NCBI RefSeq assembly: GCF_900114765.1
Contig: NZ_FOUD01000008.1
Location: forward strand, 1 to 64,000
DNA from: Halopseudomonas pachastrellae
GTDB lineage: Bacteria > Pseudomonadota > Gammaproteobacteria > Pseudomonadales > Pseudomonadaceae
Direction: 5' to 3'
DNA length: 64,000 bases
Part shown: piece after piece, positions 1 through 7,889 of the stretch
Layout of the letters: every line of letters begins with the position of its first letter
How positions within the stretch are numbered: the first letter of the stretch is position 1
Made by a program: the position numbers and the translations under genes
The notes under the pieces: model-generated
What the model was told of the DNA's origin: nothing
Seen by the model: only the letters and a program-made list of their open reading frames with translations
The model's database searches: none

Positions 1-455
1 AAATCGAATGGACGCTAAAGCAGATCAAGCAGCATATCGATGATGACCCGGATCTACGTGGTAAACGTGATCTGCTGGTGAGCATCGACGGCATCGCTGA
101 CAAGACAGCGGCGCTGATCCTGGCTGAGCTGGGCGAGATAGAACGCTTTACCCATTCGCGCGCGGTCACTGCGTTCGCGGGCCTGGACCCACGCCTGCAA
201 GAGTCAGGCGCCTACTACGGTCGTACTCGCATCTCACGAACAGGGTCAGCTCGATTGCGCAGTGCGCTCTACCTACCTGCTGTTGTAGCGATGACCTACA
301 ACCCAGCGATCAAGGCGCAAGTCGAGCGTCTGAGGGCCAGGGGCAAAAAGGGTAAGCAGACCGTGTGCGCGGCCATGCGTAAGTTGCTGAGTATCGCCTA
401 TGGAGTACTCAAATCAGGTAAGCCCTTCGATCCCGCATTGGCCATTGCGCACTAA
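1..455 (+). mobile_element. IS110-family transposase, C-terminal part (cut by window edge)
   Basis: An open frame runs in from the left edge (codons from base 3) and stops with TAA at 453-455. The visible ~150 residues match the C-terminal Transposase_20 (IS116/IS110/IS902) domain: a helix-hairpin-helix-like SIDGIADKTAALILAELG, then FAGLDPRLQESGAYYGRTRISRTGSARLRSALY, with the conserved Ser and Gly residues of this domain. These enzymes are DEDD-type transposases whose N-terminal catalytic part would lie outside the window. IS110 elements usually lack terminal inverted repeats, so the right end cannot be fixed; it must lie in the 85 bp before the glyoxalase gene. The copy looks intact as far as it is visible. 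Confidence 0.85.
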
Positions 456-493
456 GTTCGAAGACGGTATCTACAACAGGGTCCAGAAGCCGG

Positions 494-519
494 GCTGGTC
501 GAGCTCCCGCTCGACCAGC
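494..519. terminator. Perfect 11-bp hairpin after gloA, next to the IS110 end
   Basis: GCTGGTCGAGC (494-504), TCCC loop, GCTCGACCAGC (509-519). It lies 20 bp past the gloA stop on the minus strand and could be its terminator, but no T-run follows, so either it is Rho-assisted or its tail was displaced by the IS. IS110 elements often target palindromic sequences, so it may also be the insertion target. Confidence 0.5.
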
Positions 520-539
520 GTCAGACGAGAGCCGCTCTG

Positions 540-1070
540 TTACGCCATGCCGCCCGGCGCAAAGATCTCGATCCAATACCCGTCCGGGTCACGGATAAAG
601 GCGATGTTGTGCATCTTGCCGTCCTGCGGGCGCTTAACGAAGGACACACCCAGCTCCTCAAAGCGCGCGCAGGCCGCTTCCAGATCCGGCACGGCAAAGC
701 CGATATGGCCGAAACCACGCGGGTCATCGTTACCGTTGTGATAGCTGAATTCCGGATCGTCCTCAGTGCCCCAGTTGTGGGTCAGCTCGAGCATGGCCGG
801 GCGGCCGAAGGTCTGGTGGGTGCGCTCCACCGGATCGTCCGACCAGGTATCCAGCGCATTGCTGTCGACTGCGGCCAGAAAATACAGACTGAACTTACCC
901 GCCGGATAATCCTGCTTCTTCACCAGCGTCATCCCCATCACGCGGGTATAGAAATCCAGCGTCGCCTCAGGGTTCTTGATGCGGAGCATGGTCTGGTTGA
1001 AGACAAAGCCCTCGGTGGCCGCATCGCGGTTCTCGCACAGGCCCGGGGCAGATTCAAAGTGACGACTCAT
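540..1070 (-). CDS. gloA: Lactoylglutathione lyase (glyoxalase I), Zn-type
   Basis: Isomerises the hemithioacetal of methylglyoxal and glutathione to S-lactoylglutathione in the cytoplasm, the first step of methylglyoxal detoxification. The 176-residue protein is full length. Metal ligands are visible as Gln26 (FNQTMLR), Glu95 (MLELTHN), His122 (GFGHIGF) and Glu168 (YWIEIF). Gln at the first site and the long N-terminus match the zinc-dependent class rather than the short nickel-type enzymes. ATG at 1070 was chosen because GGGAG lies 7 bp upstream; an upstream in-frame extension to 1112 lacks both a ribosome site and family similarity. It is monocistronic, downstream of the palindromic repeat 1185-1339. 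Confidence 0.93.
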   Translation of the reverse strand: MSRHFESAPGLCENRDAATEGFVFNQTMLRIKNPEATLDFYTRVMGMTLVKKQDYPAGKFSLYFLAAVDSNALDTWSDDPVERTHQTFGRPAMLELTHNWGTEDDPEFSYHNGNDDPRGFGHIGFAVPDLEAACARFEELGVSFVKRPQDGKMHNIAFIRDPDGYWIEIFAPGGMA

Positions 1071-1184
1071 GGCAACAGCTCCCATTAGGTAGAAAAGGCC
1101 AAAGCCTAACACTGAAACGCCCGCACACAGAACGTGCGCGGGCGTCGTATCCGGTCAGCAGTGCGCCAACCGACGCTCGAACAG

Positions 1185-1339
1185 CAGATCGTTGAGAAAC
1201 GTTGCCGAGGCAGGCAGTACAAGGCAAAAGCCGCCGGAAAAGCGATCGGAGTCGCGCTCGACTTTACAAGCAGTAAATGAGCATTTTCCGGCGGCTTTTA
1301 ACGCAGTAATGCCAACGCAGGTAGTTTCTCAGCGATCTG
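1185..1339. repeat. 155-bp palindromic non-coding element (MITE/REPIN-like)
   Basis: The outer arms CAGATCGTTGAGAAAC (1185-1200) and 1324-1339 are inverted repeats with one mismatch in 16. Inside, AAAAGCCGCCGGAAAA (1226-1241) pairs perfectly with 1284-1299. The element ends exactly at the stop codon of the crotonase gene (1340) and holds no credible ORF. Two nested inverted-repeat pairs with a ~42-bp core suggest a small non-autonomous element that may act as a terminator. A shorter GC-rich dyad (about 1117-1148) lies between it and gloA. Confidence 0.65.
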
Positions 1340-2200
1340 TCAGCGGAACTTGCGCTCCTCCCACCACGGGAAGAACGCCGGCTTGTCCGTGCTCGGACGC
1401 AGCTTGAACTGCGGCGCGCGCTTCTCCAGGAAGGAGCTGACGCCCTCTTTCGCATCCGCAGACTCACCCATAAAGGCAATCGCACGGGAGTCCACAATGT
1501 GCGCCTCCATCGGGTGGTCCGCCGCCATCATGCGCCACAGCAGCTGACGGTTCAGCGCGGCAGACATGGCGGAGGTGTTGTCGGCAATTTCACGGGCCAG
1601 TTCACGCGCCGCCGGCAGCAGCTCGTCCGGCTCGTGAACGCTGCGCAGCAGGCCGCCCTTGAGGGCTTCTTCAGCACTAAATACGCGGCCGGTGTAAACC
1701 CACTCGGCCGCCTGCATCGGGCCGACGAGGCGCGGCAGGAACCAGCTGGAGCAGGCTTCCATGGTGATGCCGCGGCGGGCAAACACAAAGCCGAACTTGG
1801 CGTTGGTCGAAGCCATGCGAATATCCGCCGGCAGACTCATGGTCACGCCCACACCCACGGCCGCGCCGTTAAAGGCAACAATGACCGGCTTGGTGCACTC
1901 GTAGATACGCAGCGACACGGTACCGCCGCCATCACGCAGGTCATCACCCTCGGGCTGATCCTGACGCTTGTGACGGTTGAAGGTATCACCGCCCTTCTCC
2001 AGATCCGCACCGGCACAGAACGCACGACCGGCACCGGTCATGATCACAACACGCACCGCATCATCGGCATCGGCAGCATCAAAGGCCGCGATCAGATCTC
2101 GACGCATCTGGCCGTTGAAGGCGTTCATACGGTCAGGACGGTTCAGCGTCAACGTGAGGACACCGTCCTCCACCTGGTAATCGAGGGTTTCGTAAGTCAT
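1340..2200 (-). CDS. Enoyl-CoA hydratase/isomerase family protein (crotonase)
   Basis: A 286-residue crotonase-fold enzyme acting on an acyl-CoA thioester. Oxyanion-hole segments are AFCAGADL (about 61-67) and NGAAVGVG (111-118). Glu148 in GITMEACSSWFLPRLVG sits at the second catalytic glutamate; the first catalytic position (about 128) is not Glu. With only one of the two glutamates it may be an isomerase or a hydratase of atypical substrate. The C-terminal ~60 residues, with a proline/tryptophan-rich end, are typical of the long subgroup. AGGAAAG lies about 7 bp before the ATG. It stands alone, so the substrate is not indicated by context. Confidence 0.85.
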   Translation of the reverse strand: MTYETLDYQVEDGVLTLTLNRPDRMNAFNGQMRRDLIAAFDAADADDAVRVVIMTGAGRAFCAGADLEKGGDTFNRHKRQDQPEGDDLRDGGGTVSLRIYECTKPVIVAFNGAAVGVGVTMSLPADIRMASTNAKFGFVFARRGITMEACSSWFLPRLVGPMQAAEWVYTGRVFSAEEALKGGLLRSVHEPDELLPAARELAREIADNTSAMSAALNRQLLWRMMAADHPMEAHIVDSRAIAFMGESADAKEGVSSFLEKRAPQFKLRPSTDKPAFFPWWEERKFR

Positions 2201-2412
2201 CTGGGCTTTCCTGTGTGGTCAAATGCCGCCCAGTGTAGAACCCACCAGTCACGGTAACCAGTTGAGTTACCGAGGCGTATGTGGGGGTATTGGTGGGGTG
2301 GATGGGTGACCGGCAATAGGCTGGCTTGAGCACAGGCGAGTCGAGTGATAGAACAGAGCAAGGGCTCAGGCCGGCAGCCCCTACCTGCTTGGTCAAACAC
2401 TCGGTAACTGCA

Positions 2413-2790
2413 ATGGAATATGCAATTTTAAAGAGCTACGAAGCGGTAAAACCCTATATCCCCCAAGTGACTGCGACCGCTGATAAACACAAAAATATGT
2501 TTGGGTTCTTAGCGGACTCTGCATACGAGCAGATGGCTATCAAAGACCAGTTTTGGGTAGCGGTAAATGAAAGTCGAGAGCTCAAGGGCTACCTGATGTT
2601 GGGCGGAACCATGCCGACGCTGAAGGTGTTTCAAATATACGCCTGCAAGACCTCAAAGGGTCATCTGCTCGGCCCCAAAATGCTTAGCGAGCTAAAGAAA
2701 TTCGCAAGACACCCACCGGCTCACGCACCCACTCCATGTCCAAGACCTGCGCCATCAGGGTCTGGGCTAGTTCGTGGCGTAGCTGGTTGA
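2413..2790 (+). pseudogene. Truncated GNAT acetyltransferase-like gene
   Basis: From ATG 2413 about 98 residues look like the first half of a GNAT N-acetyltransferase of the toxin/defence-associated type: MEYAILKSY..., a FWVAVNE strand, then YACKTSKGHLLGPKMLSELKKFAR as the start of the acetyl-CoA binding helix. After about 2709 the frame turns into proline-rich sequence without family character, so the C-terminal half is missing. The DNA is less GC-rich and more lysine-coding than its neighbours, which fits acquired DNA. The 180 bp that follow contain only short broken frames; a 40-codon minus-strand stretch there (about 2690-2830) looks like a gene fragment but is not recognised. Confidence 0.5.
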
Positions 2791-2972
2791 CCAGTTCGGT
2801 GTACCTAATGCATTCCTGTTTCAGGTCGCAATGAAAGAGCCTTGCGGCTTAGATGCTGCTGGGCTCAGATGTTATAAAGACTCAGATTGTCGGACAGGCT
2901 CTGACGCATCATCTGGCTGACGGTTCAGCTCCGTCTGCAGCCCTACTCTACCAGTTACCAGATAAGCCACTA

Positions 2973-4280
2973 CTACCCACCCCGCACCTGCCCAACCATG
3001 CCACGAATAACAATGGCTTCAATACTCCGCAGCAGCCGCATCTCTCCGCCAAATGTCGCCTTAAGTTCCGGGCGGGCCTTTACCAACTCAGCATTTTCCG
3101 CCAGCATCTGGTCTAGCAGGGGCAGCGCAGCGGCGCTGATGGCGTCCACCAGTTTGCGTACAGACTGCTTTGCGGTGGCTGGTTTGATGCCCATGGCTTC
3201 TGCGGCCTCGATCAGCAGCTCGGTACTTATCTGTGGCAACCTCTGACGGCCGAGGACGGGCCAGGCCAATTCGGCTTGTTCGGGCCAGCGGTCCTTGTCG
3301 CAGGCTTTGGTGCCGTAGACGGCGGTGCACAGCAGATCGTAGAACGGTGCCAGCTGCACGCCCTTGGGTGTAGGTAAAAAGCTCAGGTTCTTCAGGTGCG
3401 CGTCTTCATTGCCCACCAGCACGTTAAACACCAGCCACTCAAACAGGCGCAGCCTTGCCAACGCGGAGGGTCGGCAGCGGCTTGCCAGGTCGGCCAGCCG
3501 CTCAATACTGCCGGCGCTGTATTTGAACTCGCGGGACAGCCCATCCATCTGGCAGGCGTCGATGCAGTGCAGGCGCGCGCAACCGTCCGGGGTTAAGACC
3601 CGGTCAAAGCGTTCGATGAGAAACACCGGCTCGGGCACATAAAGCCGCGTGACCTTGGGAACCGGCAGGCCGACACGCCCGGCCAGCGTCATGACAAACC
3701 ATTCATTGATCACCGAGTGGCGCCAGTCGTTGCCAGGGTGATTCGGCTTGAGGATGTGCGTTGAAGGCTCGCTGCCTACCGGTTCAAGGAGTTGGCCGTC
3801 ACGATAGATCACCGCCACCTTGTGCTGCGCACCGGCGAGCGACATGCGCTTGGCGGCGCGCTGGGCCAGCGGCACCTCGGGCATGGACTGGATGCGCTGA
3901 GACAGCGTGACAGTCGACAGCGGTTGAGTACTGCCCGGTTGCGGCCGCTCGCCCGGCGGTAACAGGGTGATAGAGCCGGCCGACTCGGCGCCAAAATGCT
4001 GCAGCAAGGCAAAGGCGTCGGCGATGGCTACGCCAGCTGCCTCGGCGATCAGGGTGCGCTGTCCCTCTTCCGGCAGCAGGTTATCGAAGTGCCACTGCAC
4101 CGGGCGCTGCGTGGCGCCATCAATGTGTTCTTCTGCTTGCAACGGCAACAGCGGACACAAGGGATAGGCGCTCGTATCCGCCAGCCAGTCCGAACTGTAA
4201 GCAAAGGCCCAGAGCCCGTTGCTTTCGCGCAGGGTGCCAATACATGTGTGGTTGATCCACGCAATGAGTGTTCTGGCCAT
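2973..4280 (-). CDS. hipA: HipA-family serine/threonine kinase toxin
   Basis: Kinase toxin of a type II toxin-antitoxin system; E. coli HipA phosphorylates glutamyl-tRNA synthetase and induces persistence, but the target here is unknown. The 435 residues cover the N-terminal HipA_N region (about 1-105) and the HipA_C kinase core. By alignment to E. coli HipA: Ser147 (MSLAGAQHK, autophosphorylation loop), Lys178 (ILKP), Asp293 and Asn298 (NEDAHLKN, catalytic) and Asp315 (FYDLL, metal). All key residues are present, so it should be active. ATG 4280 overlaps the antitoxin stop (TAATG), which shows translational coupling; a longer frame reaching 4421 would overlap the antitoxin and is rejected. 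Confidence 0.9.
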   Translation of the reverse strand: MARTLIAWINHTCIGTLRESNGLWAFAYSSDWLADTSAYPLCPLLPLQAEEHIDGATQRPVQWHFDNLLPEEGQRTLIAEAAGVAIADAFALLQHFGAESAGSITLLPPGERPQPGSTQPLSTVTLSQRIQSMPEVPLAQRAAKRMSLAGAQHKVAVIYRDGQLLEPVGSEPSTHILKPNHPGNDWRHSVINEWFVMTLAGRVGLPVPKVTRLYVPEPVFLIERFDRVLTPDGCARLHCIDACQMDGLSREFKYSAGSIERLADLASRCRPSALARLRLFEWLVFNVLVGNEDAHLKNLSFLPTPKGVQLAPFYDLLCTAVYGTKACDKDRWPEQAELAWPVLGRQRLPQISTELLIEAAEAMGIKPATAKQSVRKLVDAISAAALPLLDQMLAENAELVKARPELKATFGGEMRLLRSIEAIVIRGMVGQVRGG

Positions 4281-4573
4281 TAGTCCGCCTTGCTGCCGGC
4301 AGAGGCTGCCCGAGCGTGCAGCTCGTTTAACCTGGCCTGCACCTGCTCGGCAAAGGGCTCGGGTACCTCGACAGAGAGGGTCAGCCCCAGCTCCTGCATG
4401 ACCTGGAACAGCTTGCCCCATTGCACCGAGTCGCTCCCGCGCTCGACCTTGCCGAGGAAGTTCTCAGACACGCCAATGCTGCCGGCGGCATCATCCTGAC
4501 GCAGCTGCATGGCCTTGCGGCTGGCCCTGACCAACGGCCCAATTTGCTCCGGGGAGCTGATGTGGAATTTCAT
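4280..4573 (-). CDS. hipB: HipB-like antitoxin (XRE-type HTH)
   Basis: A 97-residue DNA-binding antitoxin, first gene of the pair. The Cro/C1-type helix-turn-helix spans about residues 12-67, with recognition region QDDAAGSIGVSENFLGKVERGSDSVQWGKLFQVM. It should bind the kinase and autorepress through the four operators just upstream. The ATG at 4573 has GAGG 7 bp upstream; a GTG one codon earlier is possible. The C-terminal tail (about 75-97) is Ala/Glu/Arg-rich and is probably the flexible segment removed by proteolysis, as in E. coli HipB (inference). Confidence 0.87.
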   Translation of the reverse strand: MKFHISSPEQIGPLVRASRKAMQLRQDDAAGSIGVSENFLGKVERGSDSVQWGKLFQVMQELGLTLSVEVPEPFAEQVQARLNELHARAASAGSKAD

Positions 4574-4598
4574 CACCCAACCTCAATAGTCATCTGGC

Positions 4599-4770
4599 AA
4601 TCCTCACGACTGTAAGGAAAGAAGCCGATACCATTGCAACATAGCAGAAAACCGCACGAACGTAAGGATTTTTCCGTCAACATAAGCAAACAGATATAAA
4701 TCCTCACGATTGTGAGGATTTATATACTTTCAGGCTTGATTTAACGCCAATCCTCACGATCGTGCGGATT
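4599..4770. promoter_or_regulatory. Four HipB operators at exact 50-bp intervals
   Basis: Four related ~20-bp boxes begin at 4601, 4651, 4701 and 4751. Their common pattern is WCCKCACGA-N2-GTRMGGA. Box 3 is the best palindrome and extends to 4694-4725 with ATATAAA/TTTATAT arms; box 4 (4749-4770) is symmetric but for one pair. The TCC...GGA half-sites about eight bases apart match the TATCC-N8-GGATA type of E. coli hipBA operators. The set lies directly upstream of the antitoxin start, so it is the likely autoregulatory region. Confidence 0.85.
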
Positions 4771-4857
4771 AAGGACCTGCTATGAGCGACCAAGGTGCGG
4801 GCTTTTAACCTTCTGCCGCTTGTGCGGCAAGGCTCTTGATAGCCCCGGGGGACGACT

Positions 4858-6033
4858 CTAACAATACTTGGCGTTGTTACGCCCCGCGTCCTTGGCCGCG
4901 TACAGGGCGCGGTCGGCGCGGTTGAAGAGGTCGTCAATCGAGGTGTCGTCGCGGCGCCAGTCGGTCAAACCGATACTGACCGTCACGCCGGGTAGCCCGG
5001 GCTCGCTGGTCACGGCGGCCAGCAGCAGGCGGTCGGCCAGTTCGCTGGCCTGCGCCATCGAGGTGGCGGGCAGCAGCAGAATAAACTCCTCGCCGCCCTG
5101 TCTGCCGAATACATCGGACTGCCGCAGGGTGTCTTCCATGCGCCGGCAAAAGGCCTGCAGCACGCGGTCTCCAACCTGATGCCCGTGCTGGTCGTTGATG
5201 GCCTTGAAGTGGTCCAGATCGAGCGACAGCACCGAGAAAGGCTCACCGCTGCGTCGGCTGCGTTTGAACAGGTCGCTGGCGGCGTCTACCACCGCGCGGC
5301 GGCTACGCACGCCAGTCAGCGTGTCGGTCATGGCCAGCTCTTCAAAATTGCTGCGGATACGTTCGGAGACGAGCAGCAGAAAGCCGATGTTGACGATCAC
5401 CAAGCCGAAGCTGAAGGTCCCCAGATAGAGTGCCTGCAGCCAGGACACATCAAGCATGCCCTGCCCGTCTTGCGGCTGAAAGATGGCATGCGCCCAGCGG
5501 GCACCAAACACCAGGGTCGAAAAGACCACCCAGAAAAAGGTAAAACCCGCGCCCAGCAGGCGCTGCTGGTGATCACCGCGGTGGCGATACAGCTCGCGGG
5601 CAAAGACGATGGCGTGCATCAGGCTGGCAGCAAAAACGTAGCCGGTCAGGCTCAGATAGCGGCCACGCAGGCTGTCCTCAACGTGAGTGAAATAGGTCTG
5701 CCCGCACCAGGCCACCACAAACAGCAACACCCAGACCTTGAGCTTTGGTCGGTGGCCGAAGTGCTTGGCGCTGCCAACCCAGTACAACGTGTAGGCCAGC
5801 ATCGCTGCGGTATTTTGCACAGTGAAGGTCAACCAGTCGGGCGCCGAGCCCCGCAGCAGAATCAGCACGCCCGCCAACGCGGTCAGCAGTGACCCCGCCG
5901 CCCAATGATGCACACCCGGAATCCGTGGCCGGGTAGCACGCCCCATCAGCAGCAGAACAATGCCCATGACGCCAACCAGCAGACAGGCCAGCATAATCAG
6001 GGTTTTCGGGTCGTAGAGGGGCGTTACAGCCAT
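4858..6033 (-). CDS. Membrane-bound diguanylate cyclase (GGEEF)
   Basis: Makes cyclic di-GMP from two GTP. Residues 1-225 hold about six or seven hydrophobic segments of an uncharacterised membrane sensor. A short linker (SERIRSNFEELAMTDTLTGVRSRRA) leads into the GGDEF domain. The active-site motif GGEEF is at 313-317, and the RxxD inhibitory I-site (RQSD, 304-307) is at the canonical five-residue spacing, so the enzyme should be active and product-inhibited. It is a single gene, convergent with nothing; a TGCCGC/GCGGCA hairpin (about 4815-4830) lies after its stop. The input signal is not evident. Confidence 0.9.
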   Translation of the reverse strand: MAVTPLYDPKTLIMLACLLVGVMGIVLLLMGRATRPRIPGVHHWAAGSLLTALAGVLILLRGSAPDWLTFTVQNTAAMLAYTLYWVGSAKHFGHRPKLKVWVLLFVVAWCGQTYFTHVEDSLRGRYLSLTGYVFAASLMHAIVFARELYRHRGDHQQRLLGAGFTFFWVVFSTLVFGARWAHAIFQPQDGQGMLDVSWLQALYLGTFSFGLVIVNIGFLLLVSERIRSNFEELAMTDTLTGVRSRRAVVDAASDLFKRSRRSGEPFSVLSLDLDHFKAINDQHGHQVGDRVLQAFCRRMEDTLRQSDVFGRQGGEEFILLLPATSMAQASELADRLLLAAVTSEPGLPGVTVSIGLTDWRRDDTSIDDLFNRADRALYAAKDAGRNNAKYC

Positions 6034-6172
6034 ACAGTGCGCGTCGTCGAGTCAGTAGCTCCTATTATGGGCCATGGCGCGGCTGAGAACATTAAAACTC
6101 TTGCCTTAAGGGACGGCAAAACGCCCTGCCCGTCCGTGACGCAAGCGTCAGAATGGAGGCACAGCATCCAAG

Positions 6173-6201
6173 CTGTCACGCGGCTGTAACCTGCATGTCA
6201 T
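6173..6201 (+). promoter_or_regulatory. Pho box (PhoB binding site)
   Basis: Three 7-bp half-sites on an 11-bp pitch: CTGTCAC (6173-6179), CTGTAAC (6184-6190), ATGTCAT (6195-6201), separated by GCGG and CTGC. This matches the CTGTNAT-N4-CTGTNAT PhoB consensus. It lies 57 bp before the start of the PstS-like/OmpA gene and predicts induction under phosphate limitation. Confidence 0.8.
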
Positions 6202-6257
6202 CTCCTTGTCGCACTCTGGCAGCCCGCACACCCGCTGTCCGATGAATGAGGTCCATC

Positions 6258-7577
6258 ATGCATTCCCTTCGCCGCCCCCTGCGTCACCTCTGGCTCTCCC
6301 TTGCCCTGCTGCCCGGCCTGGTCAGCGCCCACGCACTGGAAGTGCACGGCTCCAACACCATAGGGGCAACCCTGGCGCCGATGCTGATGACCCAGTTTCT
6401 GCAGCAGCTGAGCGGCCAACCGGTGACCAGCGCGGGCACCGGCACCGCCAACGAGACCGTTCTCAGCACCCAACGCGATGGCCAGCCGCTGACCGTGCTG
6501 GTGGCGGCCCATGGCTCCAGCACCGGCTACAGCGCGCTGGCCGCCGGGCAGGCTGATGTCTGGGCCGCCTCAAGACGGGTCAAAAGCAGCGAAGCCCAGG
6601 CCATGGCCAGCCGGGCCGACCTGCTGAGCGGTGATAGCGAGCACATCATCGCCATCGACGGGCTGGCGATTCTGGTGCACCCATCCAACCCGGTGGAGCA
6701 ATTGAACATAGACACCCTGGCGCGCATCTTTGCCGGCCAGATCAGCAACTGGTCGGAGGTTGGCGGGCCAGACCGGGCGATTGATATCTACGCCCGGGAT
6801 GAGCAATCAGGTACCTGGGACACCTTCAAGGAGCTGGTGCTGGCCGGGCGCTATAGTCTAAGCGAGAGCGCGCGTCGCTATGAATCGAATGACCAGTTGT
6901 CTGACGACGTGACCGCCAACCCAGGCGGCATCGGCTTTGCCGGCTTTGCCTCGGTACGCGGTGCCAAGCTGCTGGCCATTGCCGATGGCGAAGCGCCGGC
7001 GCTCAAGCCCAGCAAGCTGACCGTGGCCACGGAAGATTATCCACTGTCGCGACGCCTCTACCTGTACACCCCGGGCACTGGTGGAGAGCCGCTGGCACAG
7101 GAGTTTGTCGCCTTTGCCCAGAGCGAGGCCGGCCAAGCGCTGGTGGCCGAGTCGGGCTTCTTTTCGCAAACGCCCTTCGCCGTGGACCCGGTGATGGACG
7201 ATAGCGTACCCGACAGCCTCAAGCGCCTGACCGCCAACTATCAACGGCTGTCGGTCAACATTCGTTTTGATGAAGGCCACACCGACCTGGACAACAAGGC
7301 CAAGCGCGATCTGCTGCGCATTCAGCAATACCTGGCGCAAAGTGGCAAAAGCAGCCGGGACATCATGCTGATCGGTTTTGCCGACCAGCAAAGCCACGAG
7401 CTGCGCGCCCAGATGATCTCCGAGCTGCGCGCGCTGTCTGCAGCCAAGGTACTGCGGGATATGGGGTCGCCGGTGCAGGGGCACATCGGCTACGGACACT
7501 ACAAGCCGGTCGGCTCGGCGGGCGGGGAAAGTGGCGCGCGGCGCAATGGCCGGGTTGAGGTGTGGGTAAAGCGATGA
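6258..7577 (+). CDS. PstS-like phosphate-binding domain fused to an OmpA domain
   Basis: A 439-residue exported protein. Residues 1-25 are a signal peptide (arginine-rich start, hydrophobic core, VSAHA cleavage region). Residues ~27-310 resemble periplasmic phosphate-binding proteins: HGSNTIG near the start, a DEQSGTWDTFKELVL motif like the phosphate loop of PstS, and NPGGIGFAGFA. Residues ~325-439 are an OmpA/MotB-type peptidoglycan-binding domain (IRFDEGHTDLDNKAKRDL..., then GARRNGRVEVWVKR). GAGG lies 6 bp before ATG 6258; an ATG four codons earlier overlaps that ribosome site and is less likely. The Pho box upstream supports a phosphate role. It could anchor a phosphate receptor to the wall or help OmpA-like adhesion; there are no transporter genes beside it. 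Confidence 0.85.
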   Translation: MHSLRRPLRHLWLSLALLPGLVSAHALEVHGSNTIGATLAPMLMTQFLQQLSGQPVTSAGTGTANETVLSTQRDGQPLTVLVAAHGSSTGYSALAAGQADVWAASRRVKSSEAQAMASRADLLSGDSEHIIAIDGLAILVHPSNPVEQLNIDTLARIFAGQISNWSEVGGPDRAIDIYARDEQSGTWDTFKELVLAGRYSLSESARRYESNDQLSDDVTANPGGIGFAGFASVRGAKLLAIADGEAPALKPSKLTVATEDYPLSRRLYLYTPGTGGEPLAQEFVAFAQSEAGQALVAESGFFSQTPFAVDPVMDDSVPDSLKRLTANYQRLSVNIRFDEGHTDLDNKAKRDLLRIQQYLAQSGKSSRDIMLIGFADQQSHELRAQMISELRALSAAKVLRDMGSPVQGHIGYGHYKPVGSAGGESGARRNGRVEVWVKR

Positions 7578-7593
7578 TTGCGCCGGCCTGACC

Positions 7594-7628
7594 TGTACAC
7601 TATCCTGCACATGTCAATTTTCTGTACA
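7594..7628. promoter_or_regulatory. YefM-YoeB operator (two TGTACA cores)
   Basis: TGTACA occurs at 7594-7599 and 7623-7628, flanked as CCTGTACAC and CTGTACAGG, just before the antitoxin start at 7638. In E. coli the yefM-yoeB operator has long and short palindromes with the same TGTACA core, so autorepression by YefM/YoeB is expected. Confidence 0.75.
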
Positions 7629-7637
7629 GGTGTAATA

Positions 7638-7889
7638 ATGGACGCTATCAGCTATACCGCCGCGCGAACCAATCTGGCCAAGACCATGGATCAGGTCTGC
7701 GAAGATCACGCGCCCATCATTATTACCCGCAGCAAATCTCAGTCGGTGGTCATGATGTCACTGGAGGATTATGAAGCGCTGCAGGAAACGGCCTACCTGT
7801 TGCGCTCGCCGCGCAACGCACGCCGCCTGCTGGACTCGATTGCCGAACTGGAGCAGGGAGAAGGGCAGGAACGGGCACTGGGCGAATGA
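7638..7889 (+). CDS. yefM: YefM-type antitoxin (Phd/YefM family)
   Basis: An 83-residue antitoxin that binds and neutralises YoeB and represses its own operon. The N-terminal Phd/YefM fold is clear: MDAISYTAARTNLAKTMDQV, then IIITRSKSQSVVMMSLEDYEALQETAYLL. The C-terminal segment (SPRNARRLLDSIAELEQGEG) is the toxin-binding tail. ATG 7638 follows the TGTACA operator at the normal distance; an in-frame start at 7578 would run through the operator. The gene overlaps yoeB by four bases (ATGA). Confidence 0.93.
   Translation: MDAISYTAARTNLAKTMDQVCEDHAPIIITRSKSQSVVMMSLEDYEALQETAYLLRSPRNARRLLDSIAELEQGEGQERALGE

Noticed and set aside
6060-6170. Possible riboswitch before the PstS/OmpA gene
   Set aside because: Small stems (for example GACGCAAGCGTC) are present but no known riboswitch core could be recognised; the Pho box explains regulation.
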